This document shows, in pieces, positions 1 through 13,700 of a stretch of DNA of 64,000 bases (its first letter is position 1; each line of letters opens with the position of its first letter). A model generated the notes under the pieces. That model searched no databases and had not been told where the DNA came from. It saw only the letters and a list, made by a program, of their open reading frames with translations. The translations under genes were made by a program, and so were the position numbers. Source of the stretch: Paraescarpia echinospica (Eukaryota; Annelida; Polychaeta; Sabellida; Siboglinidae); contig CM034537.1 in the NCBI GenBank assembly GCA_020002185.1, forward strand, positions 7,655,650 to 7,719,649, read 5' to 3'.

Positions 1-61
1 TTGTGTGTACAGGATGGTACCAACATATTGTTGCCGTAGCTTTTTGGAACTATTTGCCAAT

Positions 62-559
62 TACCTCTTTGGTTGATAGGCATTGGCAAAGACTTAAGAC
101 ATGTCACTGTTTTGTTGATAGGCAATTACAAACTGACAAAGACAAAAGACAACACATGTTACTGTTTGGTTGATAGGCAATCACACGCTGACAAAGACTA
201 AAGACAACACATGTTACTGTTTGGTTGATAGGCAATCACATGCTGACAAAGACTAAAGACAACACATGTTACTGTTTGGTTGATAGGCAATCACACGCTG
301 ACAAAGACTAAAGACAACACATGTTACTGTTTGGTTGATAGGCAATCACACGCTGACAATGACTAAAGACAACACATGTTATTGTTCGGTTGATAGGCAA
401 TCACACGCTGACAAAGACTAAAGACAACACGTGTTACTGTTCAGTTGATAGGCAATCACATGCTGACAAAGACTAAAGACAACACGTGTTACTGTTCCGT
501 TGATAGGCAATCACACACTGACAAAGGCTAAAGACAACACGTTACTGTTCGGTTGATAG
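62..559. repeat. 55-bp minisatellite, about 8-9 copies
   Basis: Direct tandem repeat; each unit contains ggttgataggcaatcacac and ctgacaaagactaaagacaa. First copies are diverged and later ones nearly identical. Ends where the MITE at 560 begins; a further partial unit (gataggcagtt) resumes after the MITE at 1510, so the MITE landed in the array. ACIN1 intron. Confidence 0.9.
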
Positions 560-1506
560 CAGACATGGGGTCAAGTACATTGAAAAGTATTTAAATGCAA
601 ATGCAAATACTTTGACATTTCAAATGCAAATACATTTTGTTTAAGTCAAATGCAAGTACTTTTCAAAAATATTTAGCATAAGTTAAAATCATTTATTATT
701 AAACAAGCTGGTGAAATACCGTCCATTAATACCCAAAATTAAATATGAAACAGAAATGAGAGAACTATTGATAACCAAAAACATTAAGATAATATACTAT
801 ACCATCTACACAAACAATCTGGAGTGATCTACAAGTAATGGACCAAATATATAATATACTATACCATCTACACAAACAATCTGGAGTGATCTACAAGTAA
901 TGGACCAAAAATGTTAGTCAGCATTTATCATCCTGTAAATAATTTTAGAATATATATACACGTGTATATATATATATACATGTATATACATATATCTTCT
1001 TGGGTTGGCTTATCCATTTCCGGACTTTGCAGCCTTGATGGATTGACTATAGACAGCTCTTTCATTTGCCAGTCTCCCCATTCGCCAAACGTCTGCTCCC
1101 ATCCATTCCTCTATGTCCTTCCCCCATTGTCTCGTCTGCTTCTGTTGCCTTCTACTTTTCCTTTCAATATTATTCTCTCTAGAGACTGATGCCATTTTGT
1201 ATATATATATATACATGTATATATATAAATATATATATAATTTCATGTTATGAAGTCAGATAATCTAATCAGCGTATGTCTCTGATAGTGTCTTTTAGTA
1301 ATCAAAAAATTTAGTCAGCATTTATGATCCTGTAAATAATATTACAATATACATATATCTCAAACAAAAGTATTTGAAAACTATTTGATATTTCACATAC
1401 TTTAAAAATGTATGCAAATGCAAATACTTTTGGCTCCAATTTTTCAAATGCAAATACTGGATCAGTCGCATTTAAATGCATTTAATTGCATTTGACCCTA
1501 TGTCTG
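560..1506. mobile_element. hAT-type MITE (non-autonomous DNA transposon)
   Basis: Ends CAGACATGGGGTCAAG and, inverted, CAGACATAGGGTCAAA. It is flanked by an 8-base duplication with one mismatch (gttgatag 552-559, tttgatag 1507-1514), the hAT signature. Subterminal regions repeat aaatgcaaatgcaaatac in both orientations. The interior holds (TA)n/(CATATA)n stretches, a 56-bp direct duplication (790-905) and a LINE-like tail. No transposase. Confidence 0.8.
1010..1195 (-). pseudogene. LINE ORF C-terminal fragment inside the MITE
   Basis: The minus strand encodes KRQQKQTRQWGKDIEEWMG and then a basic tail, resembling the common non-LTR retrotransposon ending (RGRQKxRWEDNIKEWTG). Flanked by TA-rich microsatellite on both sides. 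Weak but recognisable; likely captured sequence. Confidence 0.4.
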
Positions 1507-1541
1507 TTTGATAGGCAGTTAGACTGTGACATATGTTTCAG

Positions 1542-1755
1542 TTCCAGTTCAAATTCTACCAGTTTGAGCTCTGGGGAGAGATCTAGGTCCCACTCGGAGT
1601 CGAGGGGGCGATCCCGCTCAAGATCACCATCAACCTCACCATCGAGGCTCAGGGACCAATCAAAACCACGATCAAGATCACAGTCGGAGTCTAGCGGTCA
1701 GTCTAGGACTGAGGAACCCGCAACAAAATCTACTGAATGTGTTGCTAGGCCAAAG
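1542..1755 (+). CDS. ACIN1: ACIN1 exon a: RS-rich domain
   Basis: Acceptor atatgtttcag, donor caaag|gtttgt. The first base completes a codon, then 71 codons follow. The product is rich in Ser and in RS/SR dipeptides ([16 protein letters not shown]), as in the RS region ahead of the Acinus RRM. The acceptor lies 27 bases after the target-site copy of the MITE at 560-1506, so the insertion stops just short of the exon's polypyrimidine tract. Confidence 0.75.
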
Positions 1756-4700
1756 GTTTGTGTCAACTTCTCTAGTGTAGTAGAATTTAGAGACCCATAT
1801 TACAAAAACTGCCCTAAAATGATTTCTAATGCTTTTCTGTTTAATGGTGTTATTCTTTTTGCACAATTTATTCCACTACATACAGTCGCCCCTTGTTATA
1901 ACGTGGTAGTCAGGGTCCACGAAATGAACCTGCAGTATAACCGAGGCGCGATAACGGGTTCCCATATCTGCCACCAGGGGCACTTCAACGACCGTCACGG
2001 CCACTGCACCAGGAACGCTATCGATGCCACACACACAATTGGTGTATTCGTGGCTTATGAAGCTTATTAAAATGTCAGCCATTGTCAATGTGTATTATGC
2101 TTGAATGTCATACACTGTTGAATGTTGAACTTAAAATATTCACGAATGGTATACAGTTTAAAATAGACTACGGACCAACAGGTCATGGTCAACTGAACGA
2201 TAATATGGTATCAGTGACGTAAGATCTAAAATAATAACCTGGCACTCGGCAGCTGAATACGCAAATGATTTCACAAACGCTGAGCTAGAGAAGATTTAAA
2301 ACTATAATAAACACACTCACAATTGGCTTAACTTCTTGCCTATAAAGCAATATCAAAATACCAATTTAGAACGCATGTTTACCGTGCCGAACAATATTGC
2401 GATTCACCATTTCATATGCGGTTGATGAATTCATATTTTGGCGCACCAGTAGCTTTGCGTTCATCGCAGCGAAAAAGCTAATATTTGTGACGCAATGTTA
2501 GCATACTGATCTTCCCTACTAGGCTGCATTCAAATGTTTGATCCCATTCTTGTCCCATTCCTAAGCAAGGGGTATTTGTGAATTTCAATTGCACTTTGCA
2601 AGCCACCTGGTGCCGAGGCAGACGAACCCGCGGAAGGTGAAGGCGCCAATACACGGAAGCCATGACTCGCAGAAGGGAAACGATTCGCTTAATGTCGGCG
2701 CAAAATAAATAATGCCTCACTCCACATTTACTGTTCCTAAAATTAATTGACCGTAGTCAAAGAAATTGACGCCTTGAAAATTAAGATGTTACCCACTTGT
2801 ATGTTTCATTTCTATAGCTAATTTGTTTGAATAAAAGCATTTTACTATGTTCTAAAATCCTGAAAGTATACAGAGGTAAAATAATGACCCAATATCGTAT
2901 CAGCAACAATACAAGGTAAGGTGAAATATCAAGATAGTAAAACCGTTATTTTACAGAGAAAATTAAGGCGACACATTTTATTGGATTTTGACATGAAAAT
3001 AAATTTTGAGTTGTTGGCATTTCCATTTAGAAAAATTAATCAAATTGCCACTCATGCGAGTTGTATAGCCGAAATATATTTATTTATGTCATAAAACTTG
3101 TCTTGTGTGATGCCTAACATTTCTAAGTCTGTTTATTTCAAATGAACTGTGAATAATTGATATTTGATGCATGTTCAGACATCATTTACATGACGGTGCG
3201 TGAAGTAATTCCAACATGGCGGGTATCGGTGGAAAGTCCCATTTTCGCAAAGCATCGTGGTAGTAACCGTTCAAAAATAATCCCAAAGGTGGGCGAGTAA
3301 TCCCGACTATTAATAATCTGTCAACCCAGAGACAAACAAATTATCATAAAGCTAGAGCATTAGCTAGATCATGTTACTTGGTGGGATTCCCTTGGTGTTC
3401 CGTCGCCTTGATTGGTTGACCCACTCAAATCCGGGACTACATCTGTTCATTTGCGCCAGCCGTAGTTACCTTCGATATTTTTCTTCCGTGTTTCAAGTTG
3501 TTTTATTCTTATAAAACGACATCATGTCGTCGCTAAATCGTATGGAGAAGCGTGGGCGTAGTGCTACAATGAAGCATAGGTGTGAGATTCTGCAGAGAGA
3601 TCGCGTGCTGCGAAGAGCTTGCAGGAGGAATCTGCCATCGAACCGGGCACTTCAACGTCAACCAATAGTGACAGTGCAGCGAGAAGTAAGTTCAGTTCCT
3701 CAGATTCCATGCATTTACATGTACATTTATATGAGAAATAGTATTGCTATATGTGTATAGTTTTATTGTATACCGGAAGTTTAGTTAAAGGGAATAAAAA
3801 CATCTATTGCTTGAATTTATGTTATATTACAGCCTGCTATCTATTTCCACGTCCACCAAGCAAAAAAAAATCAAAAAAATTCAATGAATTAGAAATTCCA
3901 CATTTTATGCTGTACATCCGGACATTTTCGAATATGCATATTTTTGGCGCGCTTTTCGGGATGCCGAGATGTGACGTCATTTATGACTCAAACTCGCATC
4001 AGGCCGACCCTTTCCATGCATTCAGAGCATGTTTACAAGTATAGCTTTTGGGTCGAAACGAGCGTCAGAATGAGTTATTGTGCAATTTTCCGACGTAATA
4101 CAAACACTAGTCATCATAGAGGAACAAGCAGTTATCTTACGGTTCCACATGAATCCAATTTTATTCAAAACAACGTAGGTGAATGGGCCTACAAGTCGAC
4201 TAGGTTTCGCCGAGCTTGGGCTCGTTTTTAGAATAATTATATCGAATGCAACCAACGGGAGATAATCTACACCAATAAACATACATAGCAAACATACATT
4301 GTATCCAACTACATAAAGTAACGTGTATAATCTCATAATATCACTAGAATATCGATATATGAATGAGTTGTACAATTTACCATAACAACTTAAATCAGTG
4401 AGAGAGTTTCCGCTGGTCCCGCTAGCTCAGTGGGTAGTCGCGTTGGTTACTTGTCATTTATTTTACAATCGGGCGACGCCGGTTCAATCCTGACAGCATG
4501 CAAACTATTGATTTTCTTTACACTTGTATTACATCGGATTATTGCATAACAACTCATTCTGACGCTCATTTCGACCCCAACAATATCCATGTAAACATGC
4601 TCTGAATGCATAGAAAGGGTCGGCCTGCTGCGAGTGTGAGTCATGTGTGACGTTAAGATACCACGAGATCGCCTAGCTCATTAAATTGTTATTTTCCACG

Positions 4701-7700
4701 GGAATCGCTACACAGACGGGTTTAAAATCGAATTTATGCTACAAATGTATTTTTCTGTATTTTTTTAATATTCTCGAATGTTACATGCAATATTAAACTT
4801 TCTGTACACATGGAAAACGGATTTTAGCTAATGCCTTGTTTTTATTTCCTTTAATGCTATTGACGTAGTCAGATGACAACCTAATTAGTCACCACGATAA
4901 CAGTACATCCAGGGATGTCGTCCAGAGCAGGACCATGTTTACCTTTGGTATGTGTATGCGTGCATTTGTAAGAGCATGCAAACGTGAATACGCTTGTACA
5001 TTGTTCTGAAAAACACGGACATCAGTTTTACTGTTCATATTGCTGAATATATAATAATAATTTATATATGATATAAATTGTCATTATCTGTTTGCTTCCA
5101 GGTACCATCTACTTCCCATCGGACATCTGCTACCGAGAGGAAGTTTGGCTATGCCAAACTTCTGGAAGAGATGGGGGTGACTGATGTTTGTTATGACGAG
5201 ATCAGTTGTTACGGCAACCATGGACATGAGTGTTGGGTACGGTGGCCAGATGAAGTTGTGTCAGTACCTTGACACGCCTGTCATGCACCACAAGACGTGA
5301 CACACTCCAAGAACATCACCACTGTCAACATGGAGGTCATCAACAGTGCTGTGCGAGTCGGCCCAGATTGTCAGGAAGGTGTACAAGGACTTTGACCCCT
5401 CAATCAACGAATCCGGTGTCATTGACCTCACCGTCAGCTTTGATGGTTCTTGGATGAAGCGAGGCCTTCATCATCCTGTCCTTGTACTGCCAGAGCTGTG
5501 CATATGCGACAACACACTATGGAGTTAGACACACGCGGAGGCATTCAAGATGTGGCAGAAGACCCACAAAGGATGCAACTACAGGGGTAGTTCCAGTGGC
5601 ATGGAAGTGGAGGCAGCAGAGATGTTGTGGGAACGGTTGACCGATGGACGCGACTTCCGTTACATGATGGTGCTCTCGGAAGGCGAATCACGGACATACA
5701 AGTACTTGTGTGACCTACATCCAGACTGCTGCGATGTGCCCATCGCTAAGGAAGAGTGCATCGACCACGTCGCTAAGAGGATGGGCACGGCACTCTGCAA
5801 GTTGGCGTCAAAGGACAAGAAGGAAAGCACGACTCTCGGTGGACGTGGGCATGGATGACTGATGCAACTGACCATCAAGAAGCTTACCGGGTACTACGGG
5901 AAGGCGATCCATAGCCAACCCAATGACACAGAAGCAATGCATCGTGCTGTCTTCACCACGTTTTACCATGCTGCATCCACCGATGAAGAACCGCACCACT
6001 ATCACTGCCCACCTGGCTGAGACAGCTGGTGCTTCTTCCAGCGGGCGCTGGCAACGGGAGAAGAGCCAGGGGCCCACAGTGACAAGGTCGGCACTTCGCT
6101 GTTGAAAGAGGTGGCGGAGCACGTCAAGGATGTGTACGTACGACTCGGCCACCCTGAGTTGTTGAACTGGTGTCGCAGCATCAGGACCCAGAATCCCAAT
6201 GAGTCCCTGCACTCAGTGGCGTGGAACAAGTGTCCGAAGCCAGGGTTCGTTGGACTTACAAGTGTCATGGCGGCACCTGTGCTGCGATCGCCGAGTTTAA
6301 CTAGGGGTTCGAGTCAACAGTCTCACACACCTTCGATGTCATGGGCATAACAGCTGGCACCCAGACAAGACTATCTGCTATGAAAGCAGACAAGTGTTGC
6401 CTGGAGAGGTCTCTCGCCAGTAGGTGAAACACAGTTCGTGGGAGGCACGCCGTGCGAAGGCTGTGACCAAGATAGTGACTACAAGCCCGGTGCCTTCTAA
6501 AGGCTGCGTGCACGTGTGGGTGTGGGGGGGGCAAGTCCTATGGACTTTATTATGTACACATTGGACTGTAAAATTTGCAATAAGCGCACAATGGACTGTA
6601 AAATTAGTAAACAGCAGACATCATCTTTCTATAGGCAGTTTATATGTACCATATACTTTGTTTTCAGAAAACAGTTATCTTCAAAGTGTGTACAGTGAAC
6701 TGGTGATTGATTTGTCAAATTTCTGAAAACATTCTTTTTGTTATAATACTGAACTGCTTAGATGTGCATTATGTTAGTTTCTGTGAAGTCTAATGGTTTG
6801 ATTATGGTGCCATTTGATAGAGGACAGTTTGGATATCAGACATACACTGTATGTGCAAAACAGTGTCCATCTGGATAATTTTTTAGAAGTTGTACTACGT
6901 TCTACAATGTATATAACGTTTGAATGTAGTTTTCTCAAAAAATGTGTGTTGTGCTGAACCTGTTATCTTCAACTGAGCTCCATTTGGTTAATTTTCAATA
7001 CCTATAAAGCAGTTTTGGGGAAATACTGCCTGTTTTCACAATATAGACCATTGAATGTAGGTCGATATACCCGTTTCCTATGACGAAAGTGAAAAAAAAA
7101 TCATAAAAAAGTTTGATCAGTAATAGAAAATCCACTCAATAGGTACATCTTAGGGTTGTGTAAGGTAACATCATACCAAATTTTAGGCATATAGAACAAG
7201 TAGTTTCCAAATGAAGCTCATGCTATTTAAAATTCAAGATGACCACCACCGCTTTGAAAAATTCCTAAAAAAATACACAAAATGTTGATACTCTGAAAGT
7301 TTCATTTGTCTTAAATTAAATAATAAACAAAGTTATTTTTCCGACCTCGTCCCGCCTTAACACACCAACACGTTACTGAAATTAAATTACATCTTTTGGG
7401 TCAAATTTGCGTTTTGATAATGATGTAACTGTACTATAGCATTTTACCATAAACTTAGTGAGAAGGTGCTTTCAAGACATCCTTGATTTGTTTGGTGTCT
7501 ATTAGCATCTTTCGTATCCGGCTGTGTTTGAATCTCAGCGTTAGCATGCTTGATACATGGCTGCGGTGAGTCTCAATGTTAGCATCCCTGGTATATGGCT
7601 GTGTTTGAACCTCAATGTTAGCATCCATGGTATCTGGCAGTGGTTTTGTTGCAGGAGTCTGCGATGACAATAGATGATAGCTACCACACTGCTCCGGAAG

Positions 7701-10700
7701 ATATGTCTCTCAACAAAGTCGATCAGTCATTTGTTGAGTAGGTTGTCTTGTATTTTTTGCCATTTTCTTTAATCACTATTTATTATTGCTATTTAACTAG
7801 TTAGATCACAGAGCAATTGCTCTGCAGAATCTTGGAACAACCGCAAACAGGGCCTTGTATTCAAACAAATCCTGGCAATTAACCAGTGAGCTAAATGCTA
7901 TTAAATTTTACCAATTACTAGTGTAGATGCTTGTCTGTTGTCAACACCTACATTTTTGTTGAGAAAATTTTAAAATGTCAACTTTGTATGACCAAATCTA
8001 ACTTGTTTATGTATAAGGTTATAGGCACATAGGGAAATTATTTATTTTGAATGTAAACAACTTGTGATTGTCATTGTTGTATAGTTTTGTCTACAGATAT
8101 TTAACCTCAAGGTGGTATACACACTCAGAATTTGCCAATCGTCCTGGGATTGGAGAGATTTTTTTCAGGAAATTCATGTGCATATTGTATCAAGAAGGTC
8201 ATTAATTGTTTACAGGCAATGTTATTGATAGGAAGTAAATGGGTTGGTTACAACAAGCAATGTGATTGATAGGAAGTAAATGGGTTGGTTACAACATGCA
8301 GTGTGAGTGATAGGAAGTAAATGGGTTGGTTACAACAAGCAATACGAGTGATAGGAAGTAAATGGGTTGATTACAACATGCAGTGTGAGTGATAGGAAGT
8401 AAATGGGTTGGTTACAACAAGCAATACGAGTGATAGGAAGTAAGTGGGTTGATTACAACATGCAGTGTGAGTGATAGGAAGTAAATGGGTTGGTTACAAC
8501 AAGCAATACGAGTGATAGGAAGTAAATGGGTTGATTACAACATGCAGTGTGAGTGATAGGAAGTAAATGGGTTGGTTACAACATGCAATACGAGTGATAG
8601 GAAGTAAGTGGGTTGATTACAACATGCAGTGTGAGTGATAGGAAGTAAATGGGTTGGTTACAACATGCAATACGAGTGATAGGAAGTAAATGGGTTGGTT
8701 ACAACATGCAATGCGAGTGATGGGAAGTAAATGGGTTGGTTACAACATGCAATGTGAGTGATAGGAAGTAAATGGGTTGGTTACAACAAGCAATACGAGT
8801 GATAGGAAGTAAGTGGGTTGATTACAACATGCAGTGTGAGTGATAGGAAGTAAATGGGTTGGTTACAACATGCAATACGAGTGATAGGAAGTAAATGGGT
8901 TGGTTACAACATGCAATGCGAGTGATGGGAAGTAAATGGGTTGATTACAACATGCAATGTGAGTGATAGGAAGTAAATGGGTTGGTTACAACAAGCAATG
9001 CAAGTGATAGGAAGTAAGTGGGTTGATTACAACATGCAGTGTGAGTGATAGGAAGTAAATGGGTTGGTTACAACATGCAATGCAAGTGATAGGAAGTAAA
9101 TGGGTTGGTTACAACATGCAATGCGAGTGATAGGAAGTAAATGGGTTGGTTACAACATGCAATGTCCGTGTTATTGTTGACACAGAGAGAAGATAGAAGA
9201 GTCTGAAGGGATGGAAGTTGAAGATGGTGTTTTTGAGAATAAATCTGATGTGAAGAGAGATTCCGAGGAGGTATATATAGCACACACAACCTGTCTATAT
9301 GAAAGGGAAGGAGTTAGTGGGAGATATTCCTCACAGCAAGTTCTCAATCATTCTCACTAAGACAACTTTGTTGTCCACACATTGATACAAGCACGATACA
9401 GTGGTAATTTGACAATGTCTCAATATTCAAAATTTCATTTCATGCTTGTTCTGGTTGTCTTTTTGTACAAAAACTTGTTCAGAATGGACAGTAGACATTA
9501 CTTGAGGGCTGTGCATGTTACTGATGACTTGAGTGTGCACTGCACACCGTGGATGCTCGGTGTTTGTGCATCTGTAACTCCTTCCCTTGTTTATTGCTGC
9601 CTTAACCATGTTTGTCTGAATGTACATCAGAGCGGCCACTCGAAGACTCACCGTCAGCTGTGCTGCGCTGGATGAAGCATCCCTAATCCTAGTCCCTTGG
9701 CCCTGCCTCCAGTGAAGCCCGTGTTGGCAGTTCAGTGCACTGCCACCAGAGGAGCTGTTTACTCACCATCACGTCAGCTACATCATGTTACTTGGCTCTC
9801 ACAACTAGTATTGAACGTTGGCATAATGCGTTGAAAGCAACGGCTTTGTCACTGGCACCTGACACACACGACTGTGTCTAATGTTATTAATATTCAGCTT
9901 GCAAAACTGAATGCCATGTGTCATCAGCTGTTAGTGACATTGACAGTTGATGGTTGGTGATACCACTGTCTACAGAACATTGCTGGTGCCACTGTTAAAT
10001 GAATAGCGCTGGTGCTACTGATAGCTGAACATTGGTGGTGCTGTTGTCAGCTGAAGTTTGCTGGTGCCACTCAACTAAAGAGAAAACATTGGTGATTCCA
10101 TCATCTACTAAGAGAAGATTTGTGCCAATGTCAGCTGAACATTGGTAGAACCGCTGTCAACTGAAGAGTGGTGGTGTCACTGTCAATTGAACATTGGTGG
10201 TACCACTGTCAACTGAAGAGAAGATTGGTGCCATTGTCAATTGAGCATTGGTGGTATTACTGTCAACTGAACACTTGTGGTACCACTGTCAACTGCAGAG
10301 TCAATATGCCACTGTCGACTGAACATTCGTGGTGTCACTGTCAACTGAAGAGTGATGGTGCCACTCTCAACTGAACATTCGTGGTGCCACTATTAAATGA
10401 AGAGAGGATTAGTGCCACTGTCAAGTGAACTTTGGGTGTATCAATTGAACACTGGTGGTGCCACTGTCAACTGAACATTGGTGGTGCCAAAGTCAACCGA
10501 ACATTGGTGGTGCCACTGTCAACTGAACATTGGTGGTACCACTGTCAACTGAATGTTGGTGGTGCCACTGTCAACTGAACATTGGTGGTGCCACTCTCCA
10601 CTGAAAATTAGTGGTGCCACTGTTAAATGAAGAGAAGATTTGTGTCACTGTTAAATGAAGAGAAGATTCGTGTCACTGTCAGGTGAACATTGGTTGTGCC

Positions 10701-13700
10701 AATGTCAACTGAACATTGGTGGTGCTACTGTCAACTGAACATTGGCGGTGCTTGCCATTATCAACTGAACACAGATAGTGTCACTGTCAACTGAATATTG
10801 GTTGTCCCATTTTCAACCAAAGAGAAGATTGGTGCCACTGTCAACTGAAGATAAGATGTGTGCCACTGTCAACTGACCAGTGATTGTCCCATTGTTAACC
10901 ATAGAGAAGGTTGGTGCCACTGTCAACTGAAGATAAGATGTGTGCCACTGTCAACTGAACATTGGTTGTCCCATTGTCAACCAAAGAGAAGATTGGTGTC
11001 ACTGTCAACTGAAGATAAGATGTGTGCCACTGTCAACTGAACATTGGTTATCCCATTGTCAACCAAAGAGAAGATTGATGTCACTGTCAACTGAAGATAA
11101 GATGTGTGCCACTGTCAACTGAACATTGGTTGTCCTATTGTCAACCAAAGAGAAGATTGGTGTCACTGTCATCTGAAGATAAGATGTATGCCACTGTCAA
11201 CTGAACATTGATTGTCCCATTGTCAACCAAAGAGAAGATTGGTGTCACTGTCAACTGAAGATAAGACGTGTGCCACTGTCAACTGAACATTGGTTGTCCC
11301 ATTGTCAACCAAAGAGAAGATTGGTGTCACTGTCAACTGAAGATAAGATGTGTGCCACTGTCAACTGAACATTGATTGTCCCATTGTCAACCAAAGAGAA
11401 GATTGGTGTCACTGTCAACTGAAGATAAGACGTGTGCCACTGTCAACTGAACATTGGTTGTCCCATTGTCAACCAAAGAGAAGATTGGTGTCACTGTCAA
11501 CTGAAGATAAGATGTGTGTCGCTGTCAATGGAACGTTGATGGTGTTACTGTTAGCAGAAGAGAAGATTTGTGCCACTGTCAGCTAAACAGTGGTCACATG
11601 ACCATCAGGTGAAGAAAGTGAGAGCATCTGCTTGATGTTGCTATGAAACAAACTAACTGGAACTCCTTGTTCCAATCAATTTGATGCTGCACATACACAG
11701 TGAAAGAGAGCCACATAAGTGTGCATTCTATCAGCAAGTGACTATGGTGTGACGTCGGCAGTGATTGGTTGAGCTGTAGTGGTCGTGGCAACGCTGGTGC
11801 CACACACCCGGCCCCTTTCTGCGTCGTCTTCCCTCGTGGTGCTGAGATGGTTGGCTGTGGAGAGGTCCTGAGGCGGTGGTGCTGAGATGGTTGGCTGTGG
11901 AGAGGTCCTGAAGCGGTGGTGTCCGCCTAATCAGTACTCACATTCCTTGCAGTGTACATTCAGTGAAGAATGCCCAATGCACCTATATTTTAATTGGAAT
12001 TCCTATATTTTTCATATTTTCAAAAAAGTCCTTCAGACGTTTGCCTACTAATTATTTTAGATTTCTTGTGATTGGTCACACAAACATTTTTTGCTGTATA
12101 AATCTACATGTTGCTGACCACCCATGGTTTGTGTAATGGTGTGGGTCATGCCATTCCATTTATATAATCAGATTGGTGAAATTCAAATTGCCAAATTTTT
12201 TGACCTAATATTGAAAGTAGGCAGTTAAGAATTCACTTGAATAACAAAGTGTGCCACCTAACATATTCCTGTATTTCCTATAAATTGTAGACCACTAGTG
12301 GGTGGGCACACTGAGAACATTAGCAATTTTGTTTGATGTCACTCACATTTTTGGCCTGTCACGTATGGCATAATGTGTAATGTTTCTTCCAAACAAAGGT
12401 CTTTGCATTATTATCTCTCACTGTTTGTAAAGTGTCGGCAGCCAACATTCGGTGCTGGCTGTATGGCATCCCGTAAGTTGTCTTCAAAACTTTGTTAAAT
12501 GTTTACATGCACATATGTTGTACTAAGGTCATCTCAAAAATATTTGTTCAACAGATTGTTAGTTTGACTCTATGTAAGTAATATCTCATTATGAAGAGTC
12601 ACAAATGAGTGGAGTGTTTGGGTAGAAACAGAGTTGAATCAAGTTTCATTCAAAAGACGAAATTAATGTTAGTTAAATATAAAAAGTATGTTCATTTTTT
12701 AAACAAAACCTCATAAATACAGCATCTGTTCTCACATGTTGACTTCCCAAATGTGTTTTAATAGACAGTTCATTGGTCAGGATAACAAGTTTGATATTCA
12801 TAACAGATAGTGGGCAAATTACAATAACCATTGTGGTTTATATATTTGGGTGTCAAGATGTTAGAACATATTTAGTTTATACTTGATCAAATTTATACCT
12901 TTGATTATAACAGTCAACTGTTCTATTTTTAGCCATGTTTAACAAGTTACAAATTTACCAGATCCAACACAAAAGACAAATGATTAGTTTATTGTATATT
13001 GAGTATTATTGTTTGGGTAACCCTGCAGAAGTCTGATTGTATGAGGAATTGTTTGTAGTTTTAGATTGCTGATTTAGCAAGACTAGAGTGTACACATAGG
13101 CATTGTAAACCTGCTGTCTCTTATGATAACTACCAATTCTAGCTTTTTGCAAAGCAGTGTTGCTATGACTTCTCAAAGCAAACATAAACATTCAACTTTA
13201 ATAGGTACTGTGCTGTTTCTTAGTGAAAAACATTTCTGTGTGAAAATCATTTGAGCAAGATGACTAGAGAACTGTATAGAATAGAGGGAGTTGATTTCTT
13301 ACCATATTGACAGGAGTTCTAGTGTAACTTGAATTTACAACTGGAGTATGGTGAGCAAATAGAACCTATATCATATAAGTTCGCTGTGTGCGCAGATCTG
13401 CTCTCTGGAATTTGGGTGTAATGCAGCATTTTCTGAATGTGTACACTCTAATCTTGTTACATGTGCAGAAAAATTTGGTGCAACTCAACACACAAACTTA
13501 TGTGTCATCAAAATGTGGTCATTTGTCAGCTATAATCTCTTGTTAGCCATGTGCGTGTTTTAGTATTTGTACAAATGTATGATGTTGTGGCAATGGATCG
13601 CCTGTCTCTGATGGCAGACTGTGTACTCATTCCTGCTCTGCTGGTGTGCTTGCTAGACAGGACAAGAGAAGACAGGAGCAACAGAGGATGACAGCAGTGC

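Noticed and set aside
4415..4505. Functional tRNA gene
   Set aside because: Promoter boxes are present, but no complete cloverleaf: the anticodon arm and acceptor stem do not pair.
9382..9675. 97-codon plus-strand ORF in an ACIN1 intron
   Set aside because: No splice-phase support, no recognisable domain, and overlapping antisense ORF of similar length; likely chance.
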